Below, piece by piece: positions 55,625 through 64,000 of a DNA stretch of 64,000 bases. The stretch is from Desulfuromonadales bacterium. Lineage in GTDB: Bacteria; Desulfobacterota; Desulfuromonadia; Desulfuromonadales; JACZKF01. How positions within the stretch are numbered: position 1 is the first letter of the stretch; each line of letters begins with the position of its first letter. The notes below the pieces were generated by a model. The model was given only the letters and a program-made list of their open reading frames with translations. It was not told the origin of the DNA and made no database searches. Both the position numbers and the translations under genes were made by a program. Where the stretch lies: assembly GCA_029289095.1 (NCBI GenBank), contig JARFUG010000009.1, positions 1 through 64,000 of the forward strand, read 5' to 3'.

Positions 55625-56833
55625 ATGAAGATGCGATTCTTCACCGGTGTTCTTGTCACATGCTCACTACTCTTTGTTTCCGGATGTGCAACGCCCCAGA
55701 AGGCCCCTCCCTCAGCGGCTCAGGCGCCCGCTCCCGTCGTGGCCGAGGCTCCCAAACAGGTCCCCCAGGACCCGGCCCTGCGCATCACCACGGCCGAGGT
55801 CAAGGCCCTGTTCGCCCAGGAGTTCGGCGACAAAACCCTCATCAAGGAAACGCTCGAGAAGAACACGCGTTTCCTGCTGGTCGACGTTCGCCCCAAAGTG
55901 CGCTATGAAGAAGGACACGTCCCCGGCGCCATCAGCATCCCCACCCCGATGCTGGAGGCCAACCTCGACAAGCTTCCCAAGGACCGTCTCGTCATCTTCT
56001 ACTGCGGAGGGCTGGCCTGCCACCTGAGCCCCGAAGCGGCGGAGATCGCCAAGAAGCATGGCTTCACCAACATCAAGGTCTGGTACGAAGGGGAGCCCCA
56101 GTGGGTGAAGGACGGCGGATATCTCATCACCGAAACTCCCCACCTCAAGCGCATGTTCGACGCCGGCGACAAGGAAGTCTTCGCCCTCATCGACTCGCGC
56201 CCCCCGCTTGTGCACCGCAAGTCGTTCATTCCCGGCTCCGTCTCGATCCCCAAGGTCCTCTTCGAGCAGAGAAAGGGTCTTCTCCCGGCCGACAAGAACA
56301 CCCTGCTCGTCTTCTATTGCGGCGGGCATCACTGCGAGCTGAGCCACGAGGGCGCCGTCGAGGCAATCAAAATGGGGTATACCAGGGTGCGGGTCTATTC
56401 GGCCGGCGTCCCCGAATGGAGCAAGCAGAACTACGCCCTCTGGGGGAATGAGGCAAGCGGTATCGTCGAGGCCCCCAAAACGGCCGCCCCGGGCGCTCTT
56501 CCCGAAGTGATCTCCCCGGAAGAGTTCAAGAAAGCGGTCGCCTCCGGACAGGTGGTTCTCATCGACGTGCGCAGCGAGCGTGAATTTGCGGCCGGACACC
56601 TCCCCGGCGCCGTCTGCGTCCCGGACGGTGAGTTCTACAAAGACCTCGCCGCGACCATCGCAAAGCTCCCCACCGACAAGCGGGTGATCCTCTACTGCGC
56701 GACAGGGGCGCGCTCCGCCGGGGCCTTCTTCGCCGTCACCGACGAGCCGGGAGCCTACAAGAATCCCCACGGATTCCAGTACCTGAACAAGGCAATTTCC
56801 ATCGCCGCGGACGGTAGCTTCACCATCGAATAA
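55625..56833 (+). CDS. Triple-rhodanese-domain lipoprotein
   Basis: Lipobox LLFVSGC; domain loops IFYCGGLACHLS, VFYCGGHHCELS, ILYCATGARSAGA. Confidence 0.92.
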   Translation: MKMRFFTGVLVTCSLLFVSGCATPQKAPPSAAQAPAPVVAEAPKQVPQDPALRITTAEVKALFAQEFGDKTLIKETLEKNTRFLLVDVRPKVRYEEGHVPGAISIPTPMLEANLDKLPKDRLVIFYCGGLACHLSPEAAEIAKKHGFTNIKVWYEGEPQWVKDGGYLITETPHLKRMFDAGDKEVFALIDSRPPLVHRKSFIPGSVSIPKVLFEQRKGLLPADKNTLLVFYCGGHHCELSHEGAVEAIKMGYTRVRVYSAGVPEWSKQNYALWGNEASGIVEAPKTAAPGALPEVISPEEFKKAVASGQVVLIDVRSEREFAAGHLPGAVCVPDGEFYKDLAATIAKLPTDKRVILYCATGARSAGAFFAVTDEPGAYKNPHGFQYLNKAISIAADGSFTIE

Positions 56834-56850
56834 TCATTGCCCTGAAAAGC

Positions 56851-56881
56851 AAAAAGGCCCGCAAATCTGCGGGCCTTTTTG
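56851..56881 (+). terminator. Terminator AAAAAGGCCCGCAAATCTGCGGGCCTTTTT
   Basis: Perfect stem with T run. Confidence 0.92.
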
Positions 56882-56904
56882 CTTTTCAACCACTGCCGGG
56901 AACG

Positions 56905-57144
56905 TCACGCATGTCCGCAAGCGCCCATCAATCCCGTTTCGCACAGCCAGCGGCGAATCCCGGGGAGTTCTTCACGGAAATCATCCAGAAGGTGCTCGGC
57001 CTGCACCCTGGAGAATTCTTCGTCAAGACCGGTGCTGCCGATCATCCCTTCTGCCACCATCTCCTCGAATAAGGCTTCTGCTTCCTTGCTTGAGAGGGCG
57101 GTGGCTTCGGACAGGATCTGAAGAATGATATCGCGGCGAGTCAT
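56905..57144 (-). CDS. Hypothetical small protein
   Basis: MTRRDIILQILSEATALSSKEAEALFEEMVAEGMIGSTG..; 80 aa, SD AGGAGC. Confidence 0.65.
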   Translation of the reverse strand: MTRRDIILQILSEATALSSKEAEALFEEMVAEGMIGSTGLDEEFSRVQAEHLLDDFREELPGIRRWLCETGLMGACGHA

Positions 57145-57330
57145 TGCGGCTCCTGGTTGTTTAATCAGATGATTAAACTTAGCCACAAAATTGTCTCCAC
57201 CGCAACTCACGAATCATCATTAAAGAGAGTCGCTTTTCTTGACTGAGGCTATCCATGCGATATCTTTTAGACAATCTGAAATGCGCAAGACGCCGTTTCG
57301 TACTGCATCTCCGGAAAGGAGGAGGATGTG

Positions 57331-57627
57331 ATGAAGATCTCGCTGCAGTTGATCGGAGCCGCCGTCGCCGTGGCGGGGTGCGCGTGGATTTTCGCCTCGG
57401 GGAGCAGAAAGAAGGAGGCGCCCGCGAGAAAACAGACGACGCGGCCCGAAAGCCCACCCACGGTCGAGTCCTCCTCAAAGATCATCTATCACGGCAATGT
57501 CGGAAGCAGGGTGTTTCACACCCCAGCCTGCAAGTACTATCACTGCAAGACCTGCAGTGAATCTTTCATCCGGAGGGAAGACGCCGTAGCAGCCGGATAC
57601 AAGCCCTGCACCCTCTGTCTGCCGTAA
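57331..57627 (+). CDS. Exported protein with Ada-like metal-binding Cys motif
   Basis: KIIYHGNVGSRVFHTPACKYYHCKTCSESFIRREDAVAAGYKPCTLCLP; SD AGGAGGATG. Confidence 0.82.
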   Translation: MKISLQLIGAAVAVAGCAWIFASGSRKKEAPARKQTTRPESPPTVESSSKIIYHGNVGSRVFHTPACKYYHCKTCSESFIRREDAVAAGYKPCTLCLP

Positions 57628-57678
57628 TTTACGGTGGAGTAAATTTCGTCCCGTCATCAAACACAAGGAGGCAAACCG

Positions 57679-57858
57679 ATGGCCGAAAACGACTGCCTGA
57701 ACCCTGAGGAGCATTGCGATCTGCATGCCTGTCAACTGAAGCCGACGGCAATGAATCCCGAGATCGAAAAGATATTCGAAAATCCGCGTTTTGTCTGCAC
57801 CAACTGCGGAAGGAGGACCCACAACGCCGAAAACCTCTGCTTGCCGAAGCCACTTTAA
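57679..57858 (+). CDS. Small Cys-rich protein (59 aa, below ORF-track cutoff)
   Basis: MAENDCLNPEEHCDLHACQLKPTAMNPEIEKIFENPRFVCTNCGRRTHNAENLCLPKPL; SD AAGGAGG. Confidence 0.82.
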   Translation: MAENDCLNPEEHCDLHACQLKPTAMNPEIEKIFENPRFVCTNCGRRTHNAENLCLPKPL

Positions 57859-57953
57859 GGGCAGAAATTAGCGGAGGGAATTCACTAACGGAACACAAGG
57901 CAATGTTTCCAGCCGGCCCTTTGGAGTCCCCGAAGGGCCGGCGCAGATGGTGC

Positions 57954-58112
57954 TCATCGACGGGCGATCACCCATACCGCATGGACGATTCCGGGTATAT
58001 ATCCCAGGAGCGTCAGAACGACATTGATCCAGAAATCCCTTCCAATCCCGACCTGCAGAAAAACGCCCAGCGGCGGAAATACGATGGCGAAAAAGATGCG
58101 CAAAATATCCAT
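57954..58112 (-). CDS. YqaE/Pmp3 family membrane protein
   Basis: MDILRIFFAIVFPPLGVFLQVGIGRDFWINVVLTLLGYIPGIVHAVWVIARR. Confidence 0.93.
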   Translation of the reverse strand: MDILRIFFAIVFPPLGVFLQVGIGRDFWINVVLTLLGYIPGIVHAVWVIARR

Positions 58113-58351
58113 GGCGTTTCTCCCCTCTGCCTTTTCCTGCACTATAGCCGACATGTCGCCTCGCTCAAGGGCAGGATCCCTTCCTTTTAATCCGCTGAGA
58201 AACGCCTGTGCATAGAGATGACGGATGGCCGAACTTGAGTTCTCGATTGCTTTTTCGGCACTTTATGGTCATCATACCTACGCACGCAGCGAAGCTGTCT
58301 TGTTGCCGATGGGGAAGGCTCTTGTGCAAACAGCCGTAAGGAGGAGGCAGG

Positions 58352-58783
58352 ATGTCTTTTGGAATGATCGTGGTTGCATTGATCTGGGGAACGTTCTTCG
58401 GCTACCTTCTGGTTCGTCTCATCGACAATCTGACAGCCGCCGGTCTTTGTGTCGACGGCCTCCTCAAGGCACGGTGGAAACGCCTGGAATCGAAGGCATC
58501 GACGGGTCAGGTCAATTCCGCCATCGTCGGTCGCCTTCTGCTGCGGGTCTCTCTTTATGCCTTTCTGTGCGCGGCCCTGCTCCAGGTGGGACACCGCTTC
58601 GTCCAACGGGAATTCGGCTTCGAATACAGCGGACTCGCCCTGCTCGTCTTCGCAGCGGCCGCCCTGGCGATGGGGGCCGCACGGATCCAGTCCGTCCGGC
58701 ACAGGCTCAGAATCATCTGGCGGATGAGCCACGAGCCCGATTACGCCGAGAAGCGCCGCAGGACCCAGATGCTCAAAAGGTAA
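58352..58783 (+). CDS. Hypothetical membrane protein
   Basis: SD AAGGAGGAGG; several TM segments. Confidence 0.68.
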   Translation: MSFGMIVVALIWGTFFGYLLVRLIDNLTAAGLCVDGLLKARWKRLESKASTGQVNSAIVGRLLLRVSLYAFLCAALLQVGHRFVQREFGFEYSGLALLVFAAAALAMGAARIQSVRHRLRIIWRMSHEPDYAEKRRRTQMLKR

Positions 58784-58869
58784 GGACTCCGTCCATTCCA
58801 CATTGAAGTCCCCCTTGCGCCGGGAAGGGCTCAGGGGGAACACATGCGTCAGCCGATTTTTCTTCTACG

Positions 58870-59049
58870 TCAACCTTCTCTGAGTTCTCCCCCCCTTACG
58901 ACATCTACCGGATTACCGCCGCAAGTGACTTCGATATCGCACTCCTGATCGGCGTGACAACTCTGCCCCCGGCAGACCTGCGTCACGGTAAGCTCCAGGT
59001 CGCAGTCGGCGCCGGAGCAGACGAGGACATCCCCTTTCTTGACTTTCAT
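58870..59049 (-). CDS. Small Cys-rich protein
   Basis: MKVKKGDVLVCSGADCDLELTVTQVCRGQSCHADQECDIEVTCGGNPVDVVR; SD AAGGAGG. Confidence 0.78.
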   Translation of the reverse strand: MKVKKGDVLVCSGADCDLELTVTQVCRGQSCHADQECDIEVTCGGNPVDVVRGGELREG

Positions 59050-59145
59050 CGCTGCACCTCCTTTCACGTCTCTTTTCAGCATAGCGGCAATCGATGAAGG
59101 TGCAATCCGAGGTGCGGCTCACCGCTTGCGGTGAAACCTGCGGCA

Positions 59146-60045
59146 TCACTCCGCCAGCATCGTCCGGGGCAGTGCAGGGGATTCGATTCGTGCAGGAGTG
59201 CCGTTTTCGGGGAATCTCCAGGTCGGTCGATGGAAGACGAAAGGCATTGCCAGGAGCCTGCCGAGGGTGAGTTCGTCCGGATTCCGGAAAGCGGGGACAC
59301 CGATGGTGATCTCGTCCTGGGCGATATTGAGCCTCACTGTTCCGTGCAGGTAGTCGGGCCAGGAAAAGATCGTCGCCCAGTTGGAAGCGGTCTCTTCGGG
59401 AACGATGGAGTGATGGATGCCGTGCATGCGGGGGGTGACGATCAGGCGACAGAGGCGGCGCTCAAAAGCGGCCGGAAGGCGCACGTTGGAATGGTGGAAG
59501 AGTATCGCCAAGAGCGTGAGGGTCTGCCAGATCGACAGGGCAAGAGGCGAAATTCCAAAAAGACGCACCTGAGCGGCCCGCCAGGGGACCGAGAGAATCA
59601 TTTCGGCGGCGTGGAAACGCAGGGCAGTCGATGCGTCGAGATCCGGATCGGCGTGGTGGACGCGGTGGAAACGCCAGAGAAACGGAACCCTATGGGTCAG
59701 GTAGTGCCAGAGATACAGGGTATAGTCGAGCAGCATGATGGAGAGAAAAAGTTCGGCTCCCGCCGGGAGCCGAACGGAAGGTAACAACCCTGTGCGATTT
59801 CGCACCGCCGCGGCTGTAAGTCTGGACGTCACTGGCTTCTCCGTCAGAGCGACGGCCGTCGCCGTCATCGCCGACATGGAGAGATTGCGCAGGTCGTGGC
59901 GGAGTTTCTTCTCGACCGTGCTGCGCAGCGGGCGCCGGATTTCCGACAGGACGAGTACGCCCAGGGCGCCGAAGATCAGGATTCCGTTGAGCCAGGTCGG
60001 AAGCTCGCCGGACAGGGTTTGGCGCTTTTTAGATTTCCATAACAT
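59146..60045 (-). CDS. Sterol desaturase/fatty-acid hydroxylase family protein
   Basis: LWHYLTHRVPFLWRFHRVHHADPDLD; LFHHSNVRLP; RMHGIHHS histidine boxes. Confidence 0.92.
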   Translation of the reverse strand: MLWKSKKRQTLSGELPTWLNGILIFGALGVLVLSEIRRPLRSTVEKKLRHDLRNLSMSAMTATAVALTEKPVTSRLTAAAVRNRTGLLPSVRLPAGAELFLSIMLLDYTLYLWHYLTHRVPFLWRFHRVHHADPDLDASTALRFHAAEMILSVPWRAAQVRLFGISPLALSIWQTLTLLAILFHHSNVRLPAAFERRLCRLIVTPRMHGIHHSIVPEETASNWATIFSWPDYLHGTVRLNIAQDEITIGVPAFRNPDELTLGRLLAMPFVFHRPTWRFPENGTPARIESPALPRTMLAE

Positions 60046-60072
60046 TGTGCCCTCCTTCCTCGCGCAACTGCG

Positions 60073-60594
60073 CTACCGCAGTGCCCTCGCCATGCCCCTG
60101 TGGACCATTTCAGAAGCGGCCGTCCAGGCGATGTGATTCCCCATCTCCTTGACGCTGGGCTGCCATGGTATCCGGCGCAGACCAGGTGAGATCCCCAACT
60201 GCGGCGCGATCATCCCGTCGCAAGCGAAAAAAAAGGGGATCGCGAAGGGAACCCCTGCAAGGCGAGATAGTTGGGGGAATTTTCTTCGCAGCGCGGCATG
60301 GATCAGCCCCCATCCGACGCCATAAGCCAGTCCGAAGAGGATTTTGGCGCGCTTCTCCTCTTTTCGGCTGAGCTTCTTTCCAGTGAGCTTGCGCGCGAAA
60401 TAGGGACCAGCCAGTTCGTGGGCGCTCCCCTTGCGCAAACGCCGGTCAGCCCTTTTCTGGCGTGGGCTGACGAAACGGTCCAGAAATTTGTCCGCCCGAC
60501 CTGTGACGGCTCCGGCAACCAGCCCGGCGGCGATCCCCGTCAGGAGGAAGTGAGGCGCCTTCCTTCCACTTTCCTGCAATGTTTTTCTGCGCAT
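60073..60594 (-). CDS. YagU/DUF1440-like membrane protein
   Basis: LTGIAAGLVAGAVTGRADKFLDRFVSPRQ; GLAYGVGWGLIHAALRR. Confidence 0.6.
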   Translation of the reverse strand: MRRKTLQESGRKAPHFLLTGIAAGLVAGAVTGRADKFLDRFVSPRQKRADRRLRKGSAHELAGPYFARKLTGKKLSRKEEKRAKILFGLAYGVGWGLIHAALRRKFPQLSRLAGVPFAIPFFFACDGMIAPQLGISPGLRRIPWQPSVKEMGNHIAWTAASEMVHRGMARALR

Positions 60595-60757
60595 TTTCTC
60601 CTCCACGGTTGCGATCTCACGATGTGGAACTCTGAACACTTTAGAAAGAGAGGTCGTGGTGTCAAGAGTCCGAGGAGCCTCCTTGATTTTCGGTCATTCT
60701 GACCGAAAATGGGGATTGACAGACAGACGCCCACCCGCCGCATCCGTAAACGTGCCA

Positions 60758-62041
60758 ATGAAGATCACCAGAAGAGCCTTTCTGCAGGGAAGCGGAGCCG
60801 TCGTTGCTGCCGGGCTTTTGAGCGCCATGGGGGGCACTGACAGGGAGGAAACAGCCATGTCCCCACCGGCCGGGCTCTCTGGAGAAGAGGCGTGGGAAAC
60901 GATCCGGGGACATTTTGATCTCGACCCGCAGTACATCCACCTGTCGACATTGCTCCTGGCCTCCAACCCGAGCCAGGTGCGCGAGGCCATCGCCCGATAC
61001 CGCCAACTTCTCGACGCCAATCCGGCACTCACCGTCGAGGAAAAGCGCCTGGAGTTGGAACATGGGGTGCGTCGCACCGCAGCGGCGTACCTGGGGGTCG
61101 ATTTCGCGGGAGTCGCGCTGACCGACAGCACCACCATGGGCCTTGGGCTGGTATACAACGGCTTGCAGGTCAGGGCCGAGCAGGAACTTCTGACGACCGA
61201 TCAGGATTATTATTCAACCCATCAGGCTCTGCGTTACAAGCGGCGGGACTCCGGCGCCACATTGCGGGAGATTCCTCTTTTCGAAAAGGCATCGAGCGTT
61301 TCGGAAGAAGAGATCGTCGAGACCCTGATCAAGGCTGTCCGCCCCGAAACCCGGCTGCTCGCCCTCACATGGGTCCATTCCAAAACGGGTCTGAAACTCC
61401 CCGTCAGACCCCTGGCTGACGAACTGAGGAGGATCAACGCCGGTCGCGACGAACAGGACAAGGTCCTGCTTGGAATCGACGGGGTGCACGGGCTGGGAGT
61501 AGAGAACTTCGTCATGGAAGATCTCGGGTGCGACTTTTTCATGGCCGGCGCCCACAAATGGCTTTTCGGCCCACGAGGAACGGGAATCGTCTGGGGCAAG
61601 CCCGGAATCCGCAGCATGGTCAATACCCTGATCCCCACATTCACTCCTGACGGCACCTGGGGAGGGCGCATGACTCCGGGGGGCTTCAAACCCTTCGAGC
61701 ATCAGTGGGCTCTTGCCGAAGCCTTCGAGTTTCACCGGCAGATCGGAAAGGCGCATATTGCCGAACGCACGCATGCTCTGAGCCGACAGTGCAAGGAGGG
61801 GCTTGCGAAAATGAGGCACGTCACCTTGCATACTCCCATGGCGGAAGCCCTTTCATCCGGCATCGTCTGCTTCGATGTCGACGGTCACACACCCCAGCAG
61901 GTGGTCGATCGCCTCGGCGAGCGCGGCATCGTCGCGAGCGTCACTCCCTACAGCCCCTCCCATGCCCGTCTGACACCTTCGATCATCAACACCCCCGCCG
62001 AAATCGATGCAACATTGGCCGCCATCCGGGAGATGGGGTAA
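60758..62041 (+). CDS. Tat-exported aminotransferase class V (isopenicillin-N epimerase/kynureninase-like fold)
   Basis: MKITRRAFLQGSGAVVAAGLLSAMGG Tat signal; PLP-Lys motif FFMAGAHKWLFGPRGTGIVW. Confidence 0.88.
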   Translation: MKITRRAFLQGSGAVVAAGLLSAMGGTDREETAMSPPAGLSGEEAWETIRGHFDLDPQYIHLSTLLLASNPSQVREAIARYRQLLDANPALTVEEKRLELEHGVRRTAAAYLGVDFAGVALTDSTTMGLGLVYNGLQVRAEQELLTTDQDYYSTHQALRYKRRDSGATLREIPLFEKASSVSEEEIVETLIKAVRPETRLLALTWVHSKTGLKLPVRPLADELRRINAGRDEQDKVLLGIDGVHGLGVENFVMEDLGCDFFMAGAHKWLFGPRGTGIVWGKPGIRSMVNTLIPTFTPDGTWGGRMTPGGFKPFEHQWALAEAFEFHRQIGKAHIAERTHALSRQCKEGLAKMRHVTLHTPMAEALSSGIVCFDVDGHTPQQVVDRLGERGIVASVTPYSPSHARLTPSIINTPAEIDATLAAIREMG

Positions 62042-62058
62042 CCTCCATCGTGCCGCCG

Positions 62059-63228
62059 TCAGAGCAGATGTTCCTCGGTTTCCTGCCGGTGCTTCTGCAG
62101 ATAGCGCATGAAGGGGGTTCCACCGGTGCCGACCGCGGACGGGTTGGCCGCATTCTTCTGGCTCTGCTCCTGAATGTAGCGGGCGGCGTACTTGACGTGC
62201 ATGGTGCGAAATTCGTAGAGGAGGCGCACGCAGCGGTTGTAGAGACGGCGCAGTTCAGGCTCTTGCGGGGCGCATCGTGCGACCGTCTCGCGCACCCGCG
62301 ACGCCGATTCGAGCACCTCGATGAAGGTGCGGTGTTCGGGGGGCATGTAGTCGCGCATCTCCTGCAGATAGGCGCGCAGAGGGTCGTCCCGATGTGTGAT
62401 CCCCAGAAAAGCGTCGAGCGCTGGGACAATGGAGCTCTGGGCGCCCGTCTCGCCACGGAACCTCTGGGGACGCCCTCCGTAGTCGGCCACTCCCTCGTAA
62501 CGCATCCCTTCCGGTAGGGAGGGGTGATCCTTCCACCCGTGTATATAGGGGCGCACGCGATGAAAGTAGATATATGGATCGCACCTTTGCGGCATCCGTT
62601 CCAGAGTCTTGACCATCGCTTCAAGCCCCCGGACCACGATCTCGAGTCCTCTCGCCAGTTCCTCCGCATCTGCGCGTTCGGCGGCCTGACACGCCGGGAA
62701 AAAAGCGGCGACAGCCTGCGAAGCCCGTGCCTCGATGTCGACGTGGACGAGAACGAACCATTCCTCGTCGAGACCGCCTAGAAAATTCTGAGCCAGGGCA
62801 ATATTCCCCAGGGAGACGGGCCCCGCGGGATCGAGGCGCCGCCAGTTGTGCAGGGCGTATGACGCGTAGGAAAGAACCGGAGGGCGTCCCAGGCGACGGG
62901 CCACCGCATGCCAGGGGACGGCGATGCGCGCCGGCAGAGACGCCGCCGGGGGGTTCTTCCCCCAGACGTAGGCATGCCCGAGAAAGGAAAGGATCACCAT
63001 GGCCCGCTCCAACTCGCGGCTCCCCTCCAGGAGGTCGGCGGGAAAGGGCGCGAGCTTCTCGATCGTCGAGCGAAGACGATCGCTCAGCAGGAGCTTCGGC
63101 AGATCGGCAGCTTTCTCCTCCCAGGGATCGAAAGGCGCCGAAAGGCGCAGCAGCGGGTCCTCGGCAGGCAGAAAACCTTTCCCGGGGGCGAGGGCACAGG
63201 TCGGATCTGATATGAATCGTTTTTCCAT
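62059..63228 (-). CDS. Indoleamine 2,3-dioxygenase-like heme protein
   Basis: RPPVLSYASYALHNWRRLDP; FHRVRPYIHGWKDHPSLPEGMRYEGV; RGETGAQSSIVPALDAFLGI; RDYMPPEHRTFIEVLE; FRTMHVKYAARYI; GTGGTPFMRYLQKHRQETEEHLL. Confidence 0.92.
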   Translation of the reverse strand: MEKRFISDPTCALAPGKGFLPAEDPLLRLSAPFDPWEEKAADLPKLLLSDRLRSTIEKLAPFPADLLEGSRELERAMVILSFLGHAYVWGKNPPAASLPARIAVPWHAVARRLGRPPVLSYASYALHNWRRLDPAGPVSLGNIALAQNFLGGLDEEWFVLVHVDIEARASQAVAAFFPACQAAERADAEELARGLEIVVRGLEAMVKTLERMPQRCDPYIYFHRVRPYIHGWKDHPSLPEGMRYEGVADYGGRPQRFRGETGAQSSIVPALDAFLGITHRDDPLRAYLQEMRDYMPPEHRTFIEVLESASRVRETVARCAPQEPELRRLYNRCVRLLYEFRTMHVKYAARYIQEQSQKNAANPSAVGTGGTPFMRYLQKHRQETEEHLL

Positions 63229-63336
63229 GACAGGCTCCGTCGCTCTTCCAAAGCATCGCGCCTATTATACCACTCCCCGCTAAGAGGTCGGGAGATCTTA
63301 GGGACGCAAAACGCATTCACATCGAGGGCTTACCGA

Positions 63337-63750
63337 TCACTTCCTTCTTTTTTCCCTTTTCGGGATTTCGAGTCCGACCAGCGTAGGCGAACGCAGGGAA
63401 ATGCCGACGAGGACGTCGGGCGAATCGGGCAGAGGGTGGGCAGGAAGGCGCATGTGGAGGACGGCGGCGATGAGAGCGCCGTTTGGGACAGGGCGATCGA
63501 GCTGTTTCCCGATGTGCGAGGCAAGGATGCTGCTGGCGGGGGCGACGAAGGAGACGCGCTTGAGGGGAGTGCAGTCGAGGAGCCAGTCGCAGCACAGGGC
63601 GAAGTCTTCAAAAGCCGATTCGAGGCCCAGGCGCTCGCCCCGAAAATCGATCCGGAGCTCTCTGCCAAATTCCGCAGAGACCAGCCCCGACATGCAGAGG
63701 GTCGGGTTTTTCTGCAGCACCTTCTGGAAGGATGCTTCGCTGACATTCAT
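63337..63750 (-). CDS. Hypothetical protein
   Basis: 137 aa, ATG, plausible composition; overlapping alternative frames exist. Confidence 0.5.
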   Translation of the reverse strand: MNVSEASFQKVLQKNPTLCMSGLVSAEFGRELRIDFRGERLGLESAFEDFALCCDWLLDCTPLKRVSFVAPASSILASHIGKQLDRPVPNGALIAAVLHMRLPAHPLPDSPDVLVGISLRSPTLVGLEIPKREKRRK

Positions 63751-63863
63751 GGAAGATGTCCGGAGTTCAGGTCAGGTGATTGAGCCTGACGAGGAGCATA
63801 CCTCCGAACCCTGATCAATCCAAGAAAATTCTAACCTTTCGTGAGTGAGGATGGAGTTTTATC

Positions 63864-64000
63864 TCAATGCCGCCGGTCGGCTCCTTCCACGCGCGCGAGC
63901 CACTTCTTCAGCATCTCGATCACACGGCTCGCCTCCCGCACGGTGAGCCTCCGCAGGTCGCCCTTGCCGGTGGCATGCTCGACGAAGGCCGCAAGAGCCG
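63864..64000 (-). CDS. Partial CDS, C-terminus of an unidentified protein (weak Mu gp16/GemA-like resemblance)
   Basis: ...ALAAFVEHATGKGDLRRLTVREASRVIEMLKKWLARVEGADRRH-stop; truncated by window end. Confidence 0.5.
   Translation of the reverse strand, partial: ALAAFVEHATGKGDLRRLTVREASRVIEMLKKWLARVEGADRRH

Noticed and set aside
63864-64000. Mu-like prophage gp16/GemA gene at the right edge
   Set aside because: Only about 45 residues visible, resemblance too weak; reported only as an unidentified partial CDS.

Overview
Gene-dense, GC-rich chromosomal segment with no rRNA, tRNA or CRISPR array seen. Gene content (multiheme cytochrome c, nif genes, Sec proteins, NrfD-type respiratory complex, DUF190/CrcB) suggests an anaerobic Desulfuromonadota/Geobacter-like bacterium; this is inference. 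Main modules in order: phosphonate/phosphite-type ABC transporter (PhnD-C-E, with a double-domain PhnE); MamK-like actin overlapping a cell-wall amidase; Att/Lol-like ABC exporter with lipocalin; two-RCK potassium channel; NIT-domain MCP; tandem DUF502 paralogs; octaheme nitrite reductase; Ku; DUF190 plus two CrcB; CFA synthase; RdgC; nifE-nifN and a NifU-N/NifQ fusion; Cus-type RND efflux; RelE-like protein with an inserted Cys4 knuckle; AAA/DRTGG protein; two paralogous TetR regulators; a molybdopterin CISM respiratory module ending in a triple-rhodanese lipoprotein; Tat-exported class-V aminotransferase convergent with an indoleamine 2,3-dioxygenase-like gene. The strongest hidden signals are two selenoprotein genes that the ORF track breaks or misses: a rhodanese with ...YCAUPNEGTSA... 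(27196-27519, +) and a SelW/Rdx protein with CxxU (47047-47265, -). Each has a hairpin about 15-16 nt after the in-frame UGA. A 16-bp palindrome, GAACGAACATTCATTC, marks a likely TetR operator set controlling the CISM module. A 165-bp fold-back MITE-like element lies upstream of the crcB operon. All family calls were made by eye from motifs; no searches were run.
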